From contig SCSR01000092.1 of assembly GCA_004297575.1 (NCBI GenBank), positions 1 through 28,569 on the forward strand: a stretch of DNA of 28,569 nt. The letters are read 5' to 3'. The translations under genes were made by a program, and so were the position numbers. Under the pieces are notes generated by a model. The model worked only from the letters and a program-made list of their open reading frames with translations. It had not been told where the DNA came from and did not search any database. Shown piece after piece: positions 15,006 to 21,951 of this stretch. How positions within the stretch are numbered: position 1 is the first letter of the stretch; every line of letters starts with the position of its first letter. Origin of the DNA: an archaeon. GTDB lineage: Archaea > Aenigmatarchaeota > Aenigmatarchaeia > CG10238-14 > SCSR01.

Positions 15006-16328
15006 ATGTTCAACAACCTCAGCAAAGGGCTGGCAGGCATTGTGAGGAAGCTTGTCACCGGTACAAACGTGGACAAGCAGGCTATCGAGGACATATTGAC
15101 TGATATCAGAAAACTTTTGTTGGAATCGGATGTTGATGTGGAACTTGCAAACCAGCTAGTTGCGAATATCAGGAGAAAATGTTTTGAGGAGAAAGTCCCG
15201 TCAGGCATGACATTGCGTGAGTATATGCTGAAGGTGATTTACGAGGAGCTTGTGAGGTTGCTTGGTGACAAGCCGTCCGGATTTTCAGGTAAGAGGATAA
15301 TGTTTGTAGGCCTGTTCGGTTCAGGCAAGACTACGACGATAGGGAAGCTGGGGAGATATTTTGTCAAGCAGAACTTAAAGCCTGCGCTTGTTGCGTTGGA
15401 TTATCACAGGCCAGCTGCGCCAGAACAGTTGATGCAGACCGGCAAGGAGACTAACATTCCAGTCTACGTGGAAGAGAGCAAGAACCCGTTCGATGCTGCA
15501 AAGAATGCGATGCAGAAATTCCAGAAGAACAATGTGATACTTTTCGACACTGCAGGAAGGAGCGCGCTGGATGCAGAGCTTGCAGATGAGTTGAAGAAGT
15601 TGTCAGAGATAATCAAGCCTGACGAGGTCATACTTGTCATACCTGCTGATTTGGGAAAGGTTGCAAGAAAACAGGCTGAGGAATTCAACAAACTGGTAGG
15701 CATTACAGGAGTCATCATCACAAAGATGGATGGGACTGCAAAAGCAGGTGGTGCGCTGGCTGCGACGCTTGTGACTGGAGCGAAAGTAAAGTTCATCGGC
15801 ACTGGGGAGAAGGTTGATGATTTTGAGCCGTACGACCCGACAAGATTTGTTTCGAGATTGTTGGGATTGGGTGATTTGCAGACATTGCTGGAAAAGGCGA
15901 AGGAGGCTGAGATAAAGAAGGAATCGGTCGAGAAGATTGCAGAAGGCAATTTCACATTGCAGGATTTCTTGGAGCAGATAGAAGCGATGGGGAAGATGGG
16001 ACCGTTGAGCCAGGTCGCGTCAATGATACCGGGCATGGGAATGGTCAAGATGCCCGAGGGGATGCTGGAAAAGCAGGAGCAAAGGTTGAAAGTTTTCAGG
16101 CACATCATCCAAAGCATGACAAAAGATGAGAGACAATATCCGGATATCATCACGTCAAGCCGTGTCAGGAGGATTGCCAAAGGCTCTGGTAGGAAAGAGG
16201 AAGAGGTGCGTGAGTTGCTGAACCAATACAACCAGACTAAGAAGATGATGAGAAGCTTGGGTGGAATGGCTGGCATGCAGAGAGGATCGCTGAAGAATCT
16301 TGCTAAACAGTTCGGGTTCAAGATGTGA
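15006..16328 (+). CDS. srp54: Signal recognition particle 54 kDa protein
   Basis: With this start the protein is 440 residues, the normal archaeal length, beginning MFNNLSKGLAGIVRKL as family members do. The N domain spans about 1-90. The G domain has GLFGSGKTTT (102-111), DYHRPAAPEQL (132-142), DTAGR (181-185), TKMDG (239-243) and GTGEK (265-269). The methionine-rich M domain (about 300-440) carries the SRP RNA-binding SSRVRRIAKGSG (384-395). The frame upstream of 15006 adds 45 residues without family similarity and spans the TATA box, so it is not translated. SRP54 binds signal sequences on the ribosome with 7S RNA; its receptor FtsY is encoded upstream. Confidence 0.97.
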   Translation: MFNNLSKGLAGIVRKLVTGTNVDKQAIEDILTDIRKLLLESDVDVELANQLVANIRRKCFEEKVPSGMTLREYMLKVIYEELVRLLGDKPSGFSGKRIMFVGLFGSGKTTTIGKLGRYFVKQNLKPALVALDYHRPAAPEQLMQTGKETNIPVYVEESKNPFDAAKNAMQKFQKNNVILFDTAGRSALDAELADELKKLSEIIKPDEVILVIPADLGKVARKQAEEFNKLVGITGVIITKMDGTAKAGGALAATLVTGAKVKFIGTGEKVDDFEPYDPTRFVSRLLGLGDLQTLLEKAKEAEIKKESVEKIAEGNFTLQDFLEQIEAMGKMGPLSQVASMIPGMGMVKMPEGMLEKQEQRLKVFRHIIQSMTKDERQYPDIITSSRVRRIAKGSGRKEEEVRELLNQYNQTKKMMRSLGGMAGMQRGSLKNLAKQFGFKM

Positions 16329-16358
16329 CAATTTAAATCCCAGTCCCGAAATCAATTT

Positions 16359-17579
16359 ATGAAATTCCCGCTTGAGATATTTGAAGACCAGAAGAACAAG
16401 GACAAACTTGAAGAATTGCTAAAGGAAGGATTGTGCGATAATTGTCTGGGCAGGCAGTTCGGCATGCTCGGGCACGGGATGACAAACAAGGAACGCGGCG
16501 AGATACTGAGAGAGTTTGCTGGCAAGAAGGAATCAGAAACGTGTAAGCTGTGCGGCAATTTTTTCAAGGGACAGATAGACAAGGTTGCAAACGATATTTC
16601 TAAAAAGCTGGGCGGGATGGAATACGAGACATTCCTGATAGGGTCGATACCTTCGGATGAAGTCGCGAGAAAGCAGGATGAATTGTGGGAAAAGTTTGGG
16701 ATAGACAACGTAGAACCGATCAAGGCTGAGATAAACCGTGAGGTCGGCAAGAGAGTCGAAAAGCTGGCTGGGAAAAGTTTTAGTTTGAAGAATCCTGACG
16801 TGACTGCCGTCATTGACATGAAGAAGAACGAGCTGAGGCTGATGGTGAGGAGCCTGTTTGTCGGCGGAGGTTACAAGAAACTGGTGCGCGGCATCCCCCA
16901 GTCGAAATGGGTGTGCCTCAAATGCGGTGGGAAAGGTTGTGTCAACTGTGAAGGCATGGGACAACTGTATCCGACATCTGTGCAGGAGATTGCTGAAAAG
17001 CCGTTGTTGAAGGCGACAGGTGCGAAGAAATCCAAGTTCTCTGCTGCTGGCAGGGAAGACATCGATGCGAGGTGCCTTGACTGGAGACCGTTCGTGCTGG
17101 AGCTTATCAGGCCGCTGAAGAGGAAGATTGATTTGAAGAAACTGGAAAAGCAGGTCAACAAGTCGAAGAAGGTACAGGTGAAGGGGCTGAAGGTAGTGGC
17201 AGACAAGGGTGTTGTGAGGAATCTTAAAGCGACGAAAGCGGACAAGACATACCTGGCTGAAGTCAAGTTTGCAAATAAGGTTGACCTGAAGAAGCTGAAG
17301 GAGATACGCAAGTTCACCAAAGAGCCGATTTTGCAAAAGACACCGATACGCGTAGTTCACAGGAGGGCGGACATTTGCAGGAAGCGCGCTGTGAGAAGCA
17401 TCACTTATCAGGTAGTAGACGACAAGACCGTAATGTTCAAGATTCGCGGCGAGTCGGGATTGTACATCAAGGAACTCATATATGGGGACGAAGGCAGGAC
17501 TACGCCTAACGTCGCAGCCGTGATAGGCAATAAAGTTAAAAAGATAAGCTTAGATGTAATCAAAATCTGGACGAAATAA
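16359..17579 (+). CDS. pus10: tRNA pseudouridine synthase Pus10 (positions 54 and 55)
   Basis: A 406-residue archaeal enzyme that makes pseudouridine 55 and often 54 in the tRNA T loop. The N-terminal zinc site is C26-x2-C29 with C62-x2-C65. A THUMP-like RNA-binding region follows (about 75-175), then a second cysteine cluster CLKCGGKGCVNC (186-197). The catalytic motif GREDIDARCL with D234 and WRPFVLEL (242-249) matches Pus10; most relatives have LGxGRPF where this one has LDWRPF. The C-terminal catalytic lobe is complete. TATA-like CAATTTAAATCCC (16329-16341) gives a leaderless start, 30 bases after srp54. Substrate U54/U55 is inferred from the family. Confidence 0.95.
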   Translation: MKFPLEIFEDQKNKDKLEELLKEGLCDNCLGRQFGMLGHGMTNKERGEILREFAGKKESETCKLCGNFFKGQIDKVANDISKKLGGMEYETFLIGSIPSDEVARKQDELWEKFGIDNVEPIKAEINREVGKRVEKLAGKSFSLKNPDVTAVIDMKKNELRLMVRSLFVGGGYKKLVRGIPQSKWVCLKCGGKGCVNCEGMGQLYPTSVQEIAEKPLLKATGAKKSKFSAAGREDIDARCLDWRPFVLELIRPLKRKIDLKKLEKQVNKSKKVQVKGLKVVADKGVVRNLKATKADKTYLAEVKFANKVDLKKLKEIRKFTKEPILQKTPIRVVHRRADICRKRAVRSITYQVVDDKTVMFKIRGESGLYIKELIYGDEGRTTPNVAAVIGNKVKKISLDVIKIWTK

Positions 17580-17580
17580 T

Positions 17581-18123
17581 TTATTTGTGGTTCTGCAATC
17601 TTTCAAGACTTTGTATAGCAGTAGGATGGTTTGGATTATTCTGCAACTCTTTCTTGTACTCTCCTATAGCGGATTCTGGTTCTCCACGTCCCTCATAAAC
17701 CTCCCCTAAATTATTGTGCACGAAGACCCTTTTAGGATTGAAATATAAAGCTTGCTCGAGGCATAGTTTTGACCTATTGTAATCACCAAACCTCAAATAA
17801 CAAAAACCAAGATTGTTGTATAATGTACTCAATAAATCGTGAAACTTACGCTGATTTTCAAATTGTTCAACAGCATCTCTAACTTTCTCAAGCTCAATAA
17901 TAGCTTCTCTGTATTTACCCACAAGACAAAGCTCCTGGCCTACCCTGCTATGTTTCTCAACGTATCCCTGTATGTTTGCCTTTCTTTCAAGAGCTTCGCT
18001 AACTCTTAAAGATGAGGTCACTTCATTCAAATCGTCAGATATAATGTAAACTTCTTTCTGTGCTGTGTTAATGAGGTTAGCCATAATTTCTTGCTTTTCA
18101 GCATTCACAATTTCAGACGGCAT
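17581..18123 (-). CDS. TPR-repeat protein
   Basis: A 180-residue protein with three tetratricopeptide units in its C-terminal two thirds: GQELCLVGKYREAIIELEKV (about 62-81), YNNLGFCYLRFGDYNRSKLC (105-124) and NNLGEVYEGRGEPESAIGEY (141-160). The N-terminal 40 residues (IMANLINTAQKEVYIISDDLNE) resemble the helix-strand start of TrmB/PLD-like ligand domains, but only weakly. I start at the ATG at 18123, since the TATA-like CAATAAATAATTG (18143-18155) overlaps the GTG at 18141. It is more AT-rich than its neighbours, ends one base after pus10, and probably acts as a protein-interaction adaptor. Confidence 0.75.
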   Translation of the reverse strand: MPSEIVNAEKQEIMANLINTAQKEVYIISDDLNEVTSSLRVSEALERKANIQGYVEKHSRVGQELCLVGKYREAIIELEKVRDAVEQFENQRKFHDLLSTLYNNLGFCYLRFGDYNRSKLCLEQALYFNPKRVFVHNNLGEVYEGRGEPESAIGEYKKELQNNPNHPTAIQSLERLQNHK

Positions 18124-18246
18124 CTCATAATCTTTCAACACAATTATTTATTGGATAGTAAAGTTAAAATATTCGCCAAATCAATCTTTGGTCCAAAATG
18201 TAAGATATTTAAGACTAGATGATGTAATTCAGGTAATAGTGATTTG

Positions 18247-18537
18247 ATGACACATCCATCGAAAGGTTTCAGAAGCAGGACAAGGAAGAAGTTCGAGCAG
18301 CCTGCAGGTTACAGGCCTCCTATAACCAAGTTCCTGCAGCAATTCACAATAGGTCAGAACGTGGTCATCATGCAGGAAGCATCCAGCCAAAGGGGAATGC
18401 CGTTCCCTCGTTTCAAGGGCAAGATGGGCAAGGTTGTACAGAAGAGGGGCAGGAGCTATGTGGTGGAATTGATGGATGGCAGGATGATGAAGCATGTCAT
18501 TGCAAGACCTGAGCATTTGAAGCTGTTAAAGGCTTAA
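18247..18537 (+). CDS. rpl21e: 50S ribosomal protein L21e
   Basis: A 96-residue basic ribosomal protein of archaea and eukaryotes. The start KGFRSRTRKKF and the later FTIGQNVVIMQEASSQRGMPFPRFKGKMGKVVQKRGRSYVVEL form the SH3-like barrel typical of L21e. I use the ATG at 18247, one codon after a TTG. TATA-like GATATTTAAG (18204-18213) is about 37 bases upstream, leaving a short leader. It precedes rpoF and the DUF655 gene, the conserved archaeal order, although here a small antisense gene lies between L21e and rpoF. Confidence 0.96.
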   Translation: MTHPSKGFRSRTRKKFEQPAGYRPPITKFLQQFTIGQNVVIMQEASSQRGMPFPRFKGKMGKVVQKRGRSYVVELMDGRMMKHVIARPEHLKLLKA

Positions 18538-18549
18538 ATCAATTGGTTT

Positions 18550-18780
18550 CTAGATGTGTTTGTTTCTAGGTCCGGTATAACCTATTCCGAATGCTTTCGC
18601 CATTCTCAAATCGAATTCTGCTAGCCTTTGGTTGTAAGTATCTGCTAGCTTTTTGCGGCCTATCTTCCATACTGCAGGGTCATCAGCCGGGCCTAAATAT
18701 TCCTCTATTCTTTCATTTTCTCGGTAGTATTGGAAATAAAGATAGGTGCGACCGCTTACCTCTTTTTCAACTACACTCAT
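18550..18780 (-). CDS. Small hypothetical protein
   Basis: A 76-residue acidic-basic protein. The first 30 residues, VSGRTYLYFQYYRENERIEEYLGP, look like a beta-hairpin pair of the kind seen at the N-terminus of some archaeal plasmid and transposase-related proteins. The rest is helical (KIGRKKLADTYNQRLAEFDLRMAKAFGIG). No catalytic motif. It is convergent with L21e (12 bases apart) and divergent from rpoF. Its ATG and open frame are clean, but reality rests on frame length and gene spacing only. Confidence 0.6.
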   Translation of the reverse strand: MSVVEKEVSGRTYLYFQYYRENERIEEYLGPADDPAVWKIGRKKLADTYNQRLAEFDLRMAKAFGIGYTGPRNKHI

Positions 18781-18853
18781 GAAAATCCTTAGTTAATCTC
18801 AAACTGTTAAAGACTTAAATACAGCCATTTTATAAGAGTATACAGGCGATTTT

Positions 18854-19177
18854 ATGAATATCATATCAGAGCAGAATATCACAGATGCAGAGGCAAAGGA
18901 CATACTTGAAGCCCGAGAGAAAGAGGGCGAGATGAAGTATGAGCAGAACAATGCAGTCGAAGTGCTGAGGAAATTCGCCACTTATCCTAGCGACAAGGTC
19001 AAGGTGTTGGTCGCAGAACTGATGAAGATAGAAAAGTTGAGGGACAAGCAGATTATCACTATAGCCAACATACTTCCTGAGGATAAGGACGACCTGAGGG
19101 CGATACTGCAGAAGGAATACACGAATTTTACAGAAGATGAGACAAACCTTATTCTAGAGACTGTACGCAAGATCTGA
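18854..19177 (+). CDS. rpoF: DNA-directed RNA polymerase subunit F (Rpo4/Rpb4)
   Basis: A 107-residue subunit that forms the RNA polymerase stalk with Rpo7. Family features are the N-terminal acidic strand/helix (ITDAEAKDILEAREKEGEMKYEQNNAVEVLRKFA) and the HRDC-like helical bundle ending with LPEDKDDLRAILQKEYTNFTEDETNLILETVRKI. Length matches. The DUF655 gene follows after 10 bases with a good RBS, so they form an operon, which is the standard archaeal neighbourhood. CTTAAATA (18813-18820) is a likely TATA box, leaving a short leader. Confidence 0.95.
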   Translation: MNIISEQNITDAEAKDILEAREKEGEMKYEQNNAVEVLRKFATYPSDKVKVLVAELMKIEKLRDKQIITIANILPEDKDDLRAILQKEYTNFTEDETNLILETVRKI

Positions 19178-19183
19178 GGGTGA
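19176..19183 (+). promoter_or_regulatory. Shine-Dalgarno of the DUF655 gene
   Basis: GAGGGTGA overlaps the rpoF stop codon (19175-19177) and ends four bases before the ATG at 19188. It marks a leadered second gene in the operon. Confidence 0.65.
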
Positions 19184-19187
19184 ACCC

Positions 19188-19739
19188 ATGGTAGCAAAAG
19201 ACGATTATATCACAGTATTAGATTTTCTCCCGAGAGGAAAGCCTAGCGACAGGAGAGCAGAGCCTGTTGCGCAGGGTGTGGGGGACAAGTTCTTCAATCT
19301 CTTGGAAGTGGCGATAAAGGAAGGGCTGAGCATCAAGACCAAACAGAGGATATACATCGGCAGCGACAAGAGAGAGGAAGTTGCTTACATACGCGAGAGG
19401 ATAACATACAGCGGATTGACCAGTTATGCAAAGGAGATGCTGGAAGAAGTGGTGACTGAATCGATAAACGCTGATGAGAAGAGATTCGTGGACATTTTCA
19501 ACAAGGCTGGGTCGGTGACGACTAGGATGCACTCGCTGGAACTGTTACCAGGAATAGGAAAGAAGCACTTGTTCGCGATACTTGCTGAAAGAAGGAAAAA
19601 ACCGTTCGAGAATTTCATAGACTTGCACGCGCGTGTGCCTATGATGTCTGATGCGAAGAAGATGATAGTCAAGAGAATCATCGAGGAATTGCAGGAAAAG
19701 GACAGGCACAGGTTGTTTGTTGCAGCAGATATTGTCTAA
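19188..19739 (+). CDS. DUF655 (COG1491) helix-hairpin-helix RNA/DNA-binding protein
   Basis: A 183-residue conserved archaeal protein. The N-terminus DDYITVLDFLPRGKP is the family hallmark, an OB-like beta region follows (RIYIG...REEVAYIRERITY), and the C-terminal HhH pair is LELLPGIGKKHLFAILAERRKKPFENF (about residues 117-143). Members are predicted nucleic-acid-binding proteins, usually in an operon rpl21e-rpoF-DUF655-ksgA, which suggests ribosome biogenesis. Here ksgA is absent downstream; the next gene is convergent, with the two stops interleaved in CTAA (19736-19739). Confidence 0.93.
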   Translation: MVAKDDYITVLDFLPRGKPSDRRAEPVAQGVGDKFFNLLEVAIKEGLSIKTKQRIYIGSDKREEVAYIRERITYSGLTSYAKEMLEEVVTESINADEKRFVDIFNKAGSVTTRMHSLELLPGIGKKHLFAILAERRKKPFENFIDLHARVPMMSDAKKMIVKRIIEELQEKDRHRLFVAADIV

Positions 19740-19936
19740 AGTTTCTTCTTCATTGCTATTGTGACTGATATCCAGAATATCCCGCCGATAAGGTATAGCA
19801 ACAGCGAAATCATTGCCCTCACAGCCGCGTCATATCCCTGGTAGTTCTGTATCGCGCCGGCTGTCATGGTTCCCAGAAGCAATGTGATTGCGCCCAGAAC
19901 CCAGAATGTCGGAATCTTCCAACCCCACTTGGCCAT
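19736..19936 (-). CDS. Small membrane protein with two helices
   Basis: A 66-residue protein with two predicted membrane helices, FWVLGAITLLLGTMTAGAI (about 11-29) and AMISLLLYLIGGIFWISVTIAM (41-62), a short basic N-terminus and KKKL at the end. No family recognised. It shares a four-base stop overlap with DUF655 and lies downstream of a winged-helix gene on the same strand (24 bases apart). Confidence 0.65.
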   Translation of the reverse strand: MAKWGWKIPTFWVLGAITLLLGTMTAGAIQNYQGYDAAVRAMISLLLYLIGGIFWISVTIAMKKKL

Positions 19937-19960
19937 AAGAATAATTTCGTTTGTAGTAGC

Positions 19961-20314
19961 TTAAAAGTTAGGATTATTGACTGAATTCATTCTTTCTTTT
20001 GTTTTTTCGAAGTATGATATGTCGTTCTTCAAAGTTGTTGGGAGTCGTAAAATAAGCTTATCATAATCGTCCAAAAATCTTAAACCTAGCGGTGTAGTAT
20101 AATATTTCATTGCTCCGTCTGTTGTCTCCGGTTTAAGCATGCCATCTTTGACAAGAGATTCTAACGTACTTGCTGTTTTTTTCCACTCTAGCCTAGCCCG
20201 ATACATTATCTGTGTTGGACCTTGTCCGCCTATGGCAGCTGCCATGATATCTACTGCTCTTTGCAAATCTGTTCTTGTAAACTTCTCATCTAGTTTTGTA
20301 TACCCAGCGCACAT
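19961..20314 (-). CDS. Archaeal winged-helix protein (HTH_45-like)
   Basis: A 117-residue protein. DLQRAVDIMAAAI, QIMYRARLEWKKTASTLESLVKDGML and the wing MKYYTTPLGLRFLDDYDKL (about residues 16-90) fit the archaeal winged-helix group in which TrIMYkanLsy...YL..L...GLl...YklT.kG..fL is the pattern. A C-terminal charged helix follows, probably for dimerisation. It lies downstream of the aEF-1beta gene on the same strand with 31 bases between, holding TATA-like DNA (CTTATCCTTAAC near 20334-20345). Target unknown. Confidence 0.75.
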   Translation of the reverse strand: MCAGYTKLDEKFTRTDLQRAVDIMAAAIGGQGPTQIMYRARLEWKKTASTLESLVKDGMLKPETTDGAMKYYTTPLGLRFLDDYDKLILRLPTTLKNDISYFEKTKERMNSVNNPNF

Positions 20315-20345
20315 ACCAATTTATTCCACAGTTAAGGATAAGACA

Positions 20346-20603
20346 TTACATGCTTCTGTTTATCTCGACAATCTCTACTTCGCCGACGCCACTCACAGAA
20401 CGGATGGCATTCTCAGTGCTTTCCATCGCGCCTTCTTCCTCTTCGACCAGCTTGGTTACTATTAATGACACGATTCCAAAAGCGACAGGCTCCTGTGCAA
20501 TCTTCTGAGGAGCGATTTTCTGCTTTACTTCAGCTTCGATGGCATTAATGTCGACATCCCCGCCGGAAGGCATGACCTTGAACGTGACGATGACTTTACC
20601 CAC
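20346..20603 (-). CDS. ef1b: Translation elongation factor aEF-1beta
   Basis: An 85-residue guanine nucleotide exchange factor that reloads aEF-1alpha with GTP. The family start is recognised as V(M)GKVIVTFKVMPSGGDVDINAIEAEVK, so the start is the GTG at 20603; the longer frame upstream would overlap the zinc-ribbon gene in another frame. The core APQKIAQEPVAFGIVSLIVTKLVEEEEGAMESTENAIRSVSGVGEVEIVEINR matches the ferredoxin-like domain, ending MEINRSM-style as usual. Length is typical (about 88). The zinc-ribbon gene ends five bases upstream, the standard archaeal pairing. Confidence 0.94.
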   Translation of the reverse strand: MGKVIVTFKVMPSGGDVDINAIEAEVKQKIAPQKIAQEPVAFGIVSLIVTKLVEEEEGAMESTENAIRSVSGVGEVEIVEINRSM

Positions 20604-20608
20604 AGGAA

Positions 20609-20770
20609 TCACGGACCTTGGAAGGCGCAACCGCTGCACGAGTACTTGGCGTTCCTCTGCTTGCATTCCAGGCACCTTACTATCTCTACCTGTCCGCAGT
20701 CAGGGCAGTTGAACCTGACAAAGTTCTTCTTGGCAAGCACGTCTGTGTTGCATGTTGTGCATTTCATCAT
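20609..20770 (-). CDS. Small four-CxxC zinc-ribbon protein (DUF1610-like)
   Basis: A 53-residue protein too short for ordinary frame searches. Eight cysteines form four CxxC knuckles: C4/C7, C22/C25, C33/C36 and C45/C48, enough for two zinc sites. Start MMKCTTCNTDVLAKKNF and RFNCPDCGQ match the small archaeal zinc-finger proteins encoded upstream of aEF-1beta. A TATA-like GCTATAAAAAC (20800-20810 on this strand) lies about 35 bases upstream. A translation-linked, nucleic-acid- or protein-binding role is inferred from gene pairing. Either of two adjacent ATGs could be used. Confidence 0.9.
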   Translation of the reverse strand: MMKCTTCNTDVLAKKNFVRFNCPDCGQVEIVRCLECKQRNAKYSCSGCAFQGP

Positions 20771-20775
20771 ATCAC

Positions 20776-20810
20776 GATTAAATAAGTGTGGTGAGTATAG
20801 TTTTTATAGC
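20776..20810. promoter_or_regulatory. Divergent promoter of tRNA-Arg and the zinc-ribbon/aEF-1beta operon
   Basis: Two TATA-like elements face away from each other: GATTAAATAAG (20776-20786) for the plus-strand tRNA and GCTATAAAAAC (20800-20810, minus strand) for the protein operon. Each is about 35 bases from its gene start. The two core promoters interleave, so their polymerases would compete. Confidence 0.45.
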
Positions 20811-20815
20811 TATCT

Positions 20816-20889
20816 GCCCCTGTGGTGTAACTTGGATAGCACGAAAGCTTGCGGAGCTTTAAATCCGTGTTCAAATCACGGCGGGGGCA
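20816..20889 (+). tRNA. tRNA-Arg (anticodon GCG)
   Basis: A complete 74-nt cloverleaf. Acceptor GCCCCTG (20816-20822) pairs with CGGGGGC (20882-20888) with one G-U, discriminator A20889. D arm GTGT...GCAC; anticodon stem AAAGC/GCTTT (20844-20848 and 20856-20860) with loop TTGCGGA and anticodon GCG at 20851-20853. T arm CCGTG-TTCAAAT-CACGG is perfect. CCA is not encoded. The AT-rich defence island begins directly downstream, so this tRNA is a candidate integration site. Confidence 0.97.
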
Positions 20890-21080
20890 TCCGTACTTTG
20901 CAGTAATGCCATGCATTGAAATTTAAAAGCAGTTTGATAAGAAATTGGCCATTTTTGGCGGGAGCTTTGTGGTAGTGATGTGTTTCCCCAAGACATTTAG
21001 GTAACAATCAATATCTGAGACAATTAAACATTTTTCATCATTTTATAAGCAATTTATAGATGTGTAGCAGAATATGAAAC
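20890..21080. other. Intergenic region between tRNA-Arg and the AbiJ gene
   Basis: A 191-base AT-rich stretch without a convincing gene. TTTTATAAGC (21039-21048) and TTTATAG (21052-21058) near the AbiJ start are candidate TATA boxes. I see no repeat of the tRNA 3' end here. A weak C/D-box-like pattern was considered and set aside. Confidence 0.5.
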
Positions 21081-21923
21081 ATGGAACTATTCTCAGAAAG
21101 AATGGGCATAACTCCGAAGCAACCTATACAACTTGACTATATCGATAACGATCTGAAAAATAGGCTTTGGAATGCTCTTCACGAATGTTATCTGAAAGAA
21201 GGAGGAGATTTGAACGATTATAGCCGTAGTGATGCAAAATTTCATCAGATAGTTACTACACTTTGGAACGAATTTTTTAAAGAGCCCCTTAATGTGGTGG
21301 AAAAAAATTCTAGTGCTAGAAACTATGAACTAATAATGGATAGATTTTACGGACTGGATTGGTATAGAATTTACGATATCCTAGATTATATTGCTGCGAT
21401 GTTTCCAAAGGTAAAATTCGTTGAAACATGTAATGCGATTTTGGAAGAGGAAAACTCTGGATATAGATTTGTTGCAGACAAACTTGCCCCAATAACAGAC
21501 AAGATGGAAATAACAGAAATAGAGGATGCTATAGATTCATCACCAGGACCAATCAAAACACACATCAACAAGGCAGTAGAATTTCTCTCAAAGAAGCCAA
21601 AACCAGACTATCCGAATTCGATAAAAGAATCAATTAGTGCGGTCGAATCTATCTGCACGATTATTGCAAAAAAGGATAAAGCATTACTTTCTGATGCACT
21701 TCATGAAATTGATAAACATATAGAAATACATCCAAGTTTGAAGATCGCTTTCGAGAAGATATATGCATACACTAACAATGAAGGTGGTATAAGACATGCA
21801 TTAATAGAACAGAACGACAAAGTAGGTGCTGAGGATGCTCGATACTTGTTGACTTCCTGTTCTGCTTTCATAAACTATCTCATCGTTAAGTGTTCAAAAG
21901 CCAAAATAGATTTGAAAATATAA
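21081..21923 (+). CDS. AbiJ-type abortive infection protein (AbiJ N-terminal domain 4 plus HEPN-like C-terminus)
   Basis: A 280-residue protein. The N-terminus FSERMGI (4-10), IQLDYIDNDLKNRLWNAL (16-33) and FKEPLNVV (66-73) match the AbiJ_NTD4 family pattern. The C-terminal part, SIKESISAVESIC (180-192), IHPSLKIAFEKIYAYTNNEGGIRHALIE (216-243) and EDARYLLTSCSAFINYLI (251-268), matches the helical HEPN-like domain of these proteins, with R238-H239 as candidate RNase residues. Relatives are abortive-infection proteins that are thought to damage host RNA on phage attack. The gene is markedly AT-rich, follows tRNA-Arg, and converges on a Shedu-type nuclease gene 28 bases away. The antiviral role is inferred from family and context. 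Confidence 0.82.
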   Translation: MELFSERMGITPKQPIQLDYIDNDLKNRLWNALHECYLKEGGDLNDYSRSDAKFHQIVTTLWNEFFKEPLNVVEKNSSARNYELIMDRFYGLDWYRIYDILDYIAAMFPKVKFVETCNAILEEENSGYRFVADKLAPITDKMEITEIEDAIDSSPGPIKTHINKAVEFLSKKPKPDYPNSIKESISAVESICTIIAKKDKALLSDALHEIDKHIEIHPSLKIAFEKIYAYTNNEGGIRHALIEQNDKVGAEDARYLLTSCSAFINYLIVKCSKAKIDLKI

Positions 21924-21948
21924 TTCAATCAAACGCGTTGAATTATAT
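21918..21948. terminator. 11-bp hairpin between AbiJ and Shedu genes, candidate bidirectional terminator
   Basis: ATATAATTCAA (21918-21928) and TTGAATTATAT (21938-21948) are exact reverse complements around a nine-base loop. The stem contains the AbiJ stop codon and ends four bases from the Shedu stop. Position at the tail-to-tail junction suggests termination or transcript-end protection for both genes. Archaeal termination usually needs only a T-tract, so function is inferred. Confidence 0.55.
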
Positions 21949-21951
21949 ATG

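Noticed and set aside
15464..16321. Long minus-strand frame (285 codons) opposite srp54
   Set aside because: Shadow of the SRP54 G and M domains, with serine-rich composition and no recognisable domain.
16533..17360. Long minus-strand frame (275 codons) opposite pus10
   Set aside because: Antisense shadow of a gene with complete Pus10 motifs.
18213..18250. C-box-like GATGATG before the L21e gene
   Set aside because: No matching D box at a suitable distance; probably chance in leader DNA.
20975..21016. Possible C/D-box small RNA (GTGATGT ... CTGA)
   Set aside because: The C-box match is imperfect, no internal D'/C' boxes are evident and spacing is short; not enough to call an RNA.
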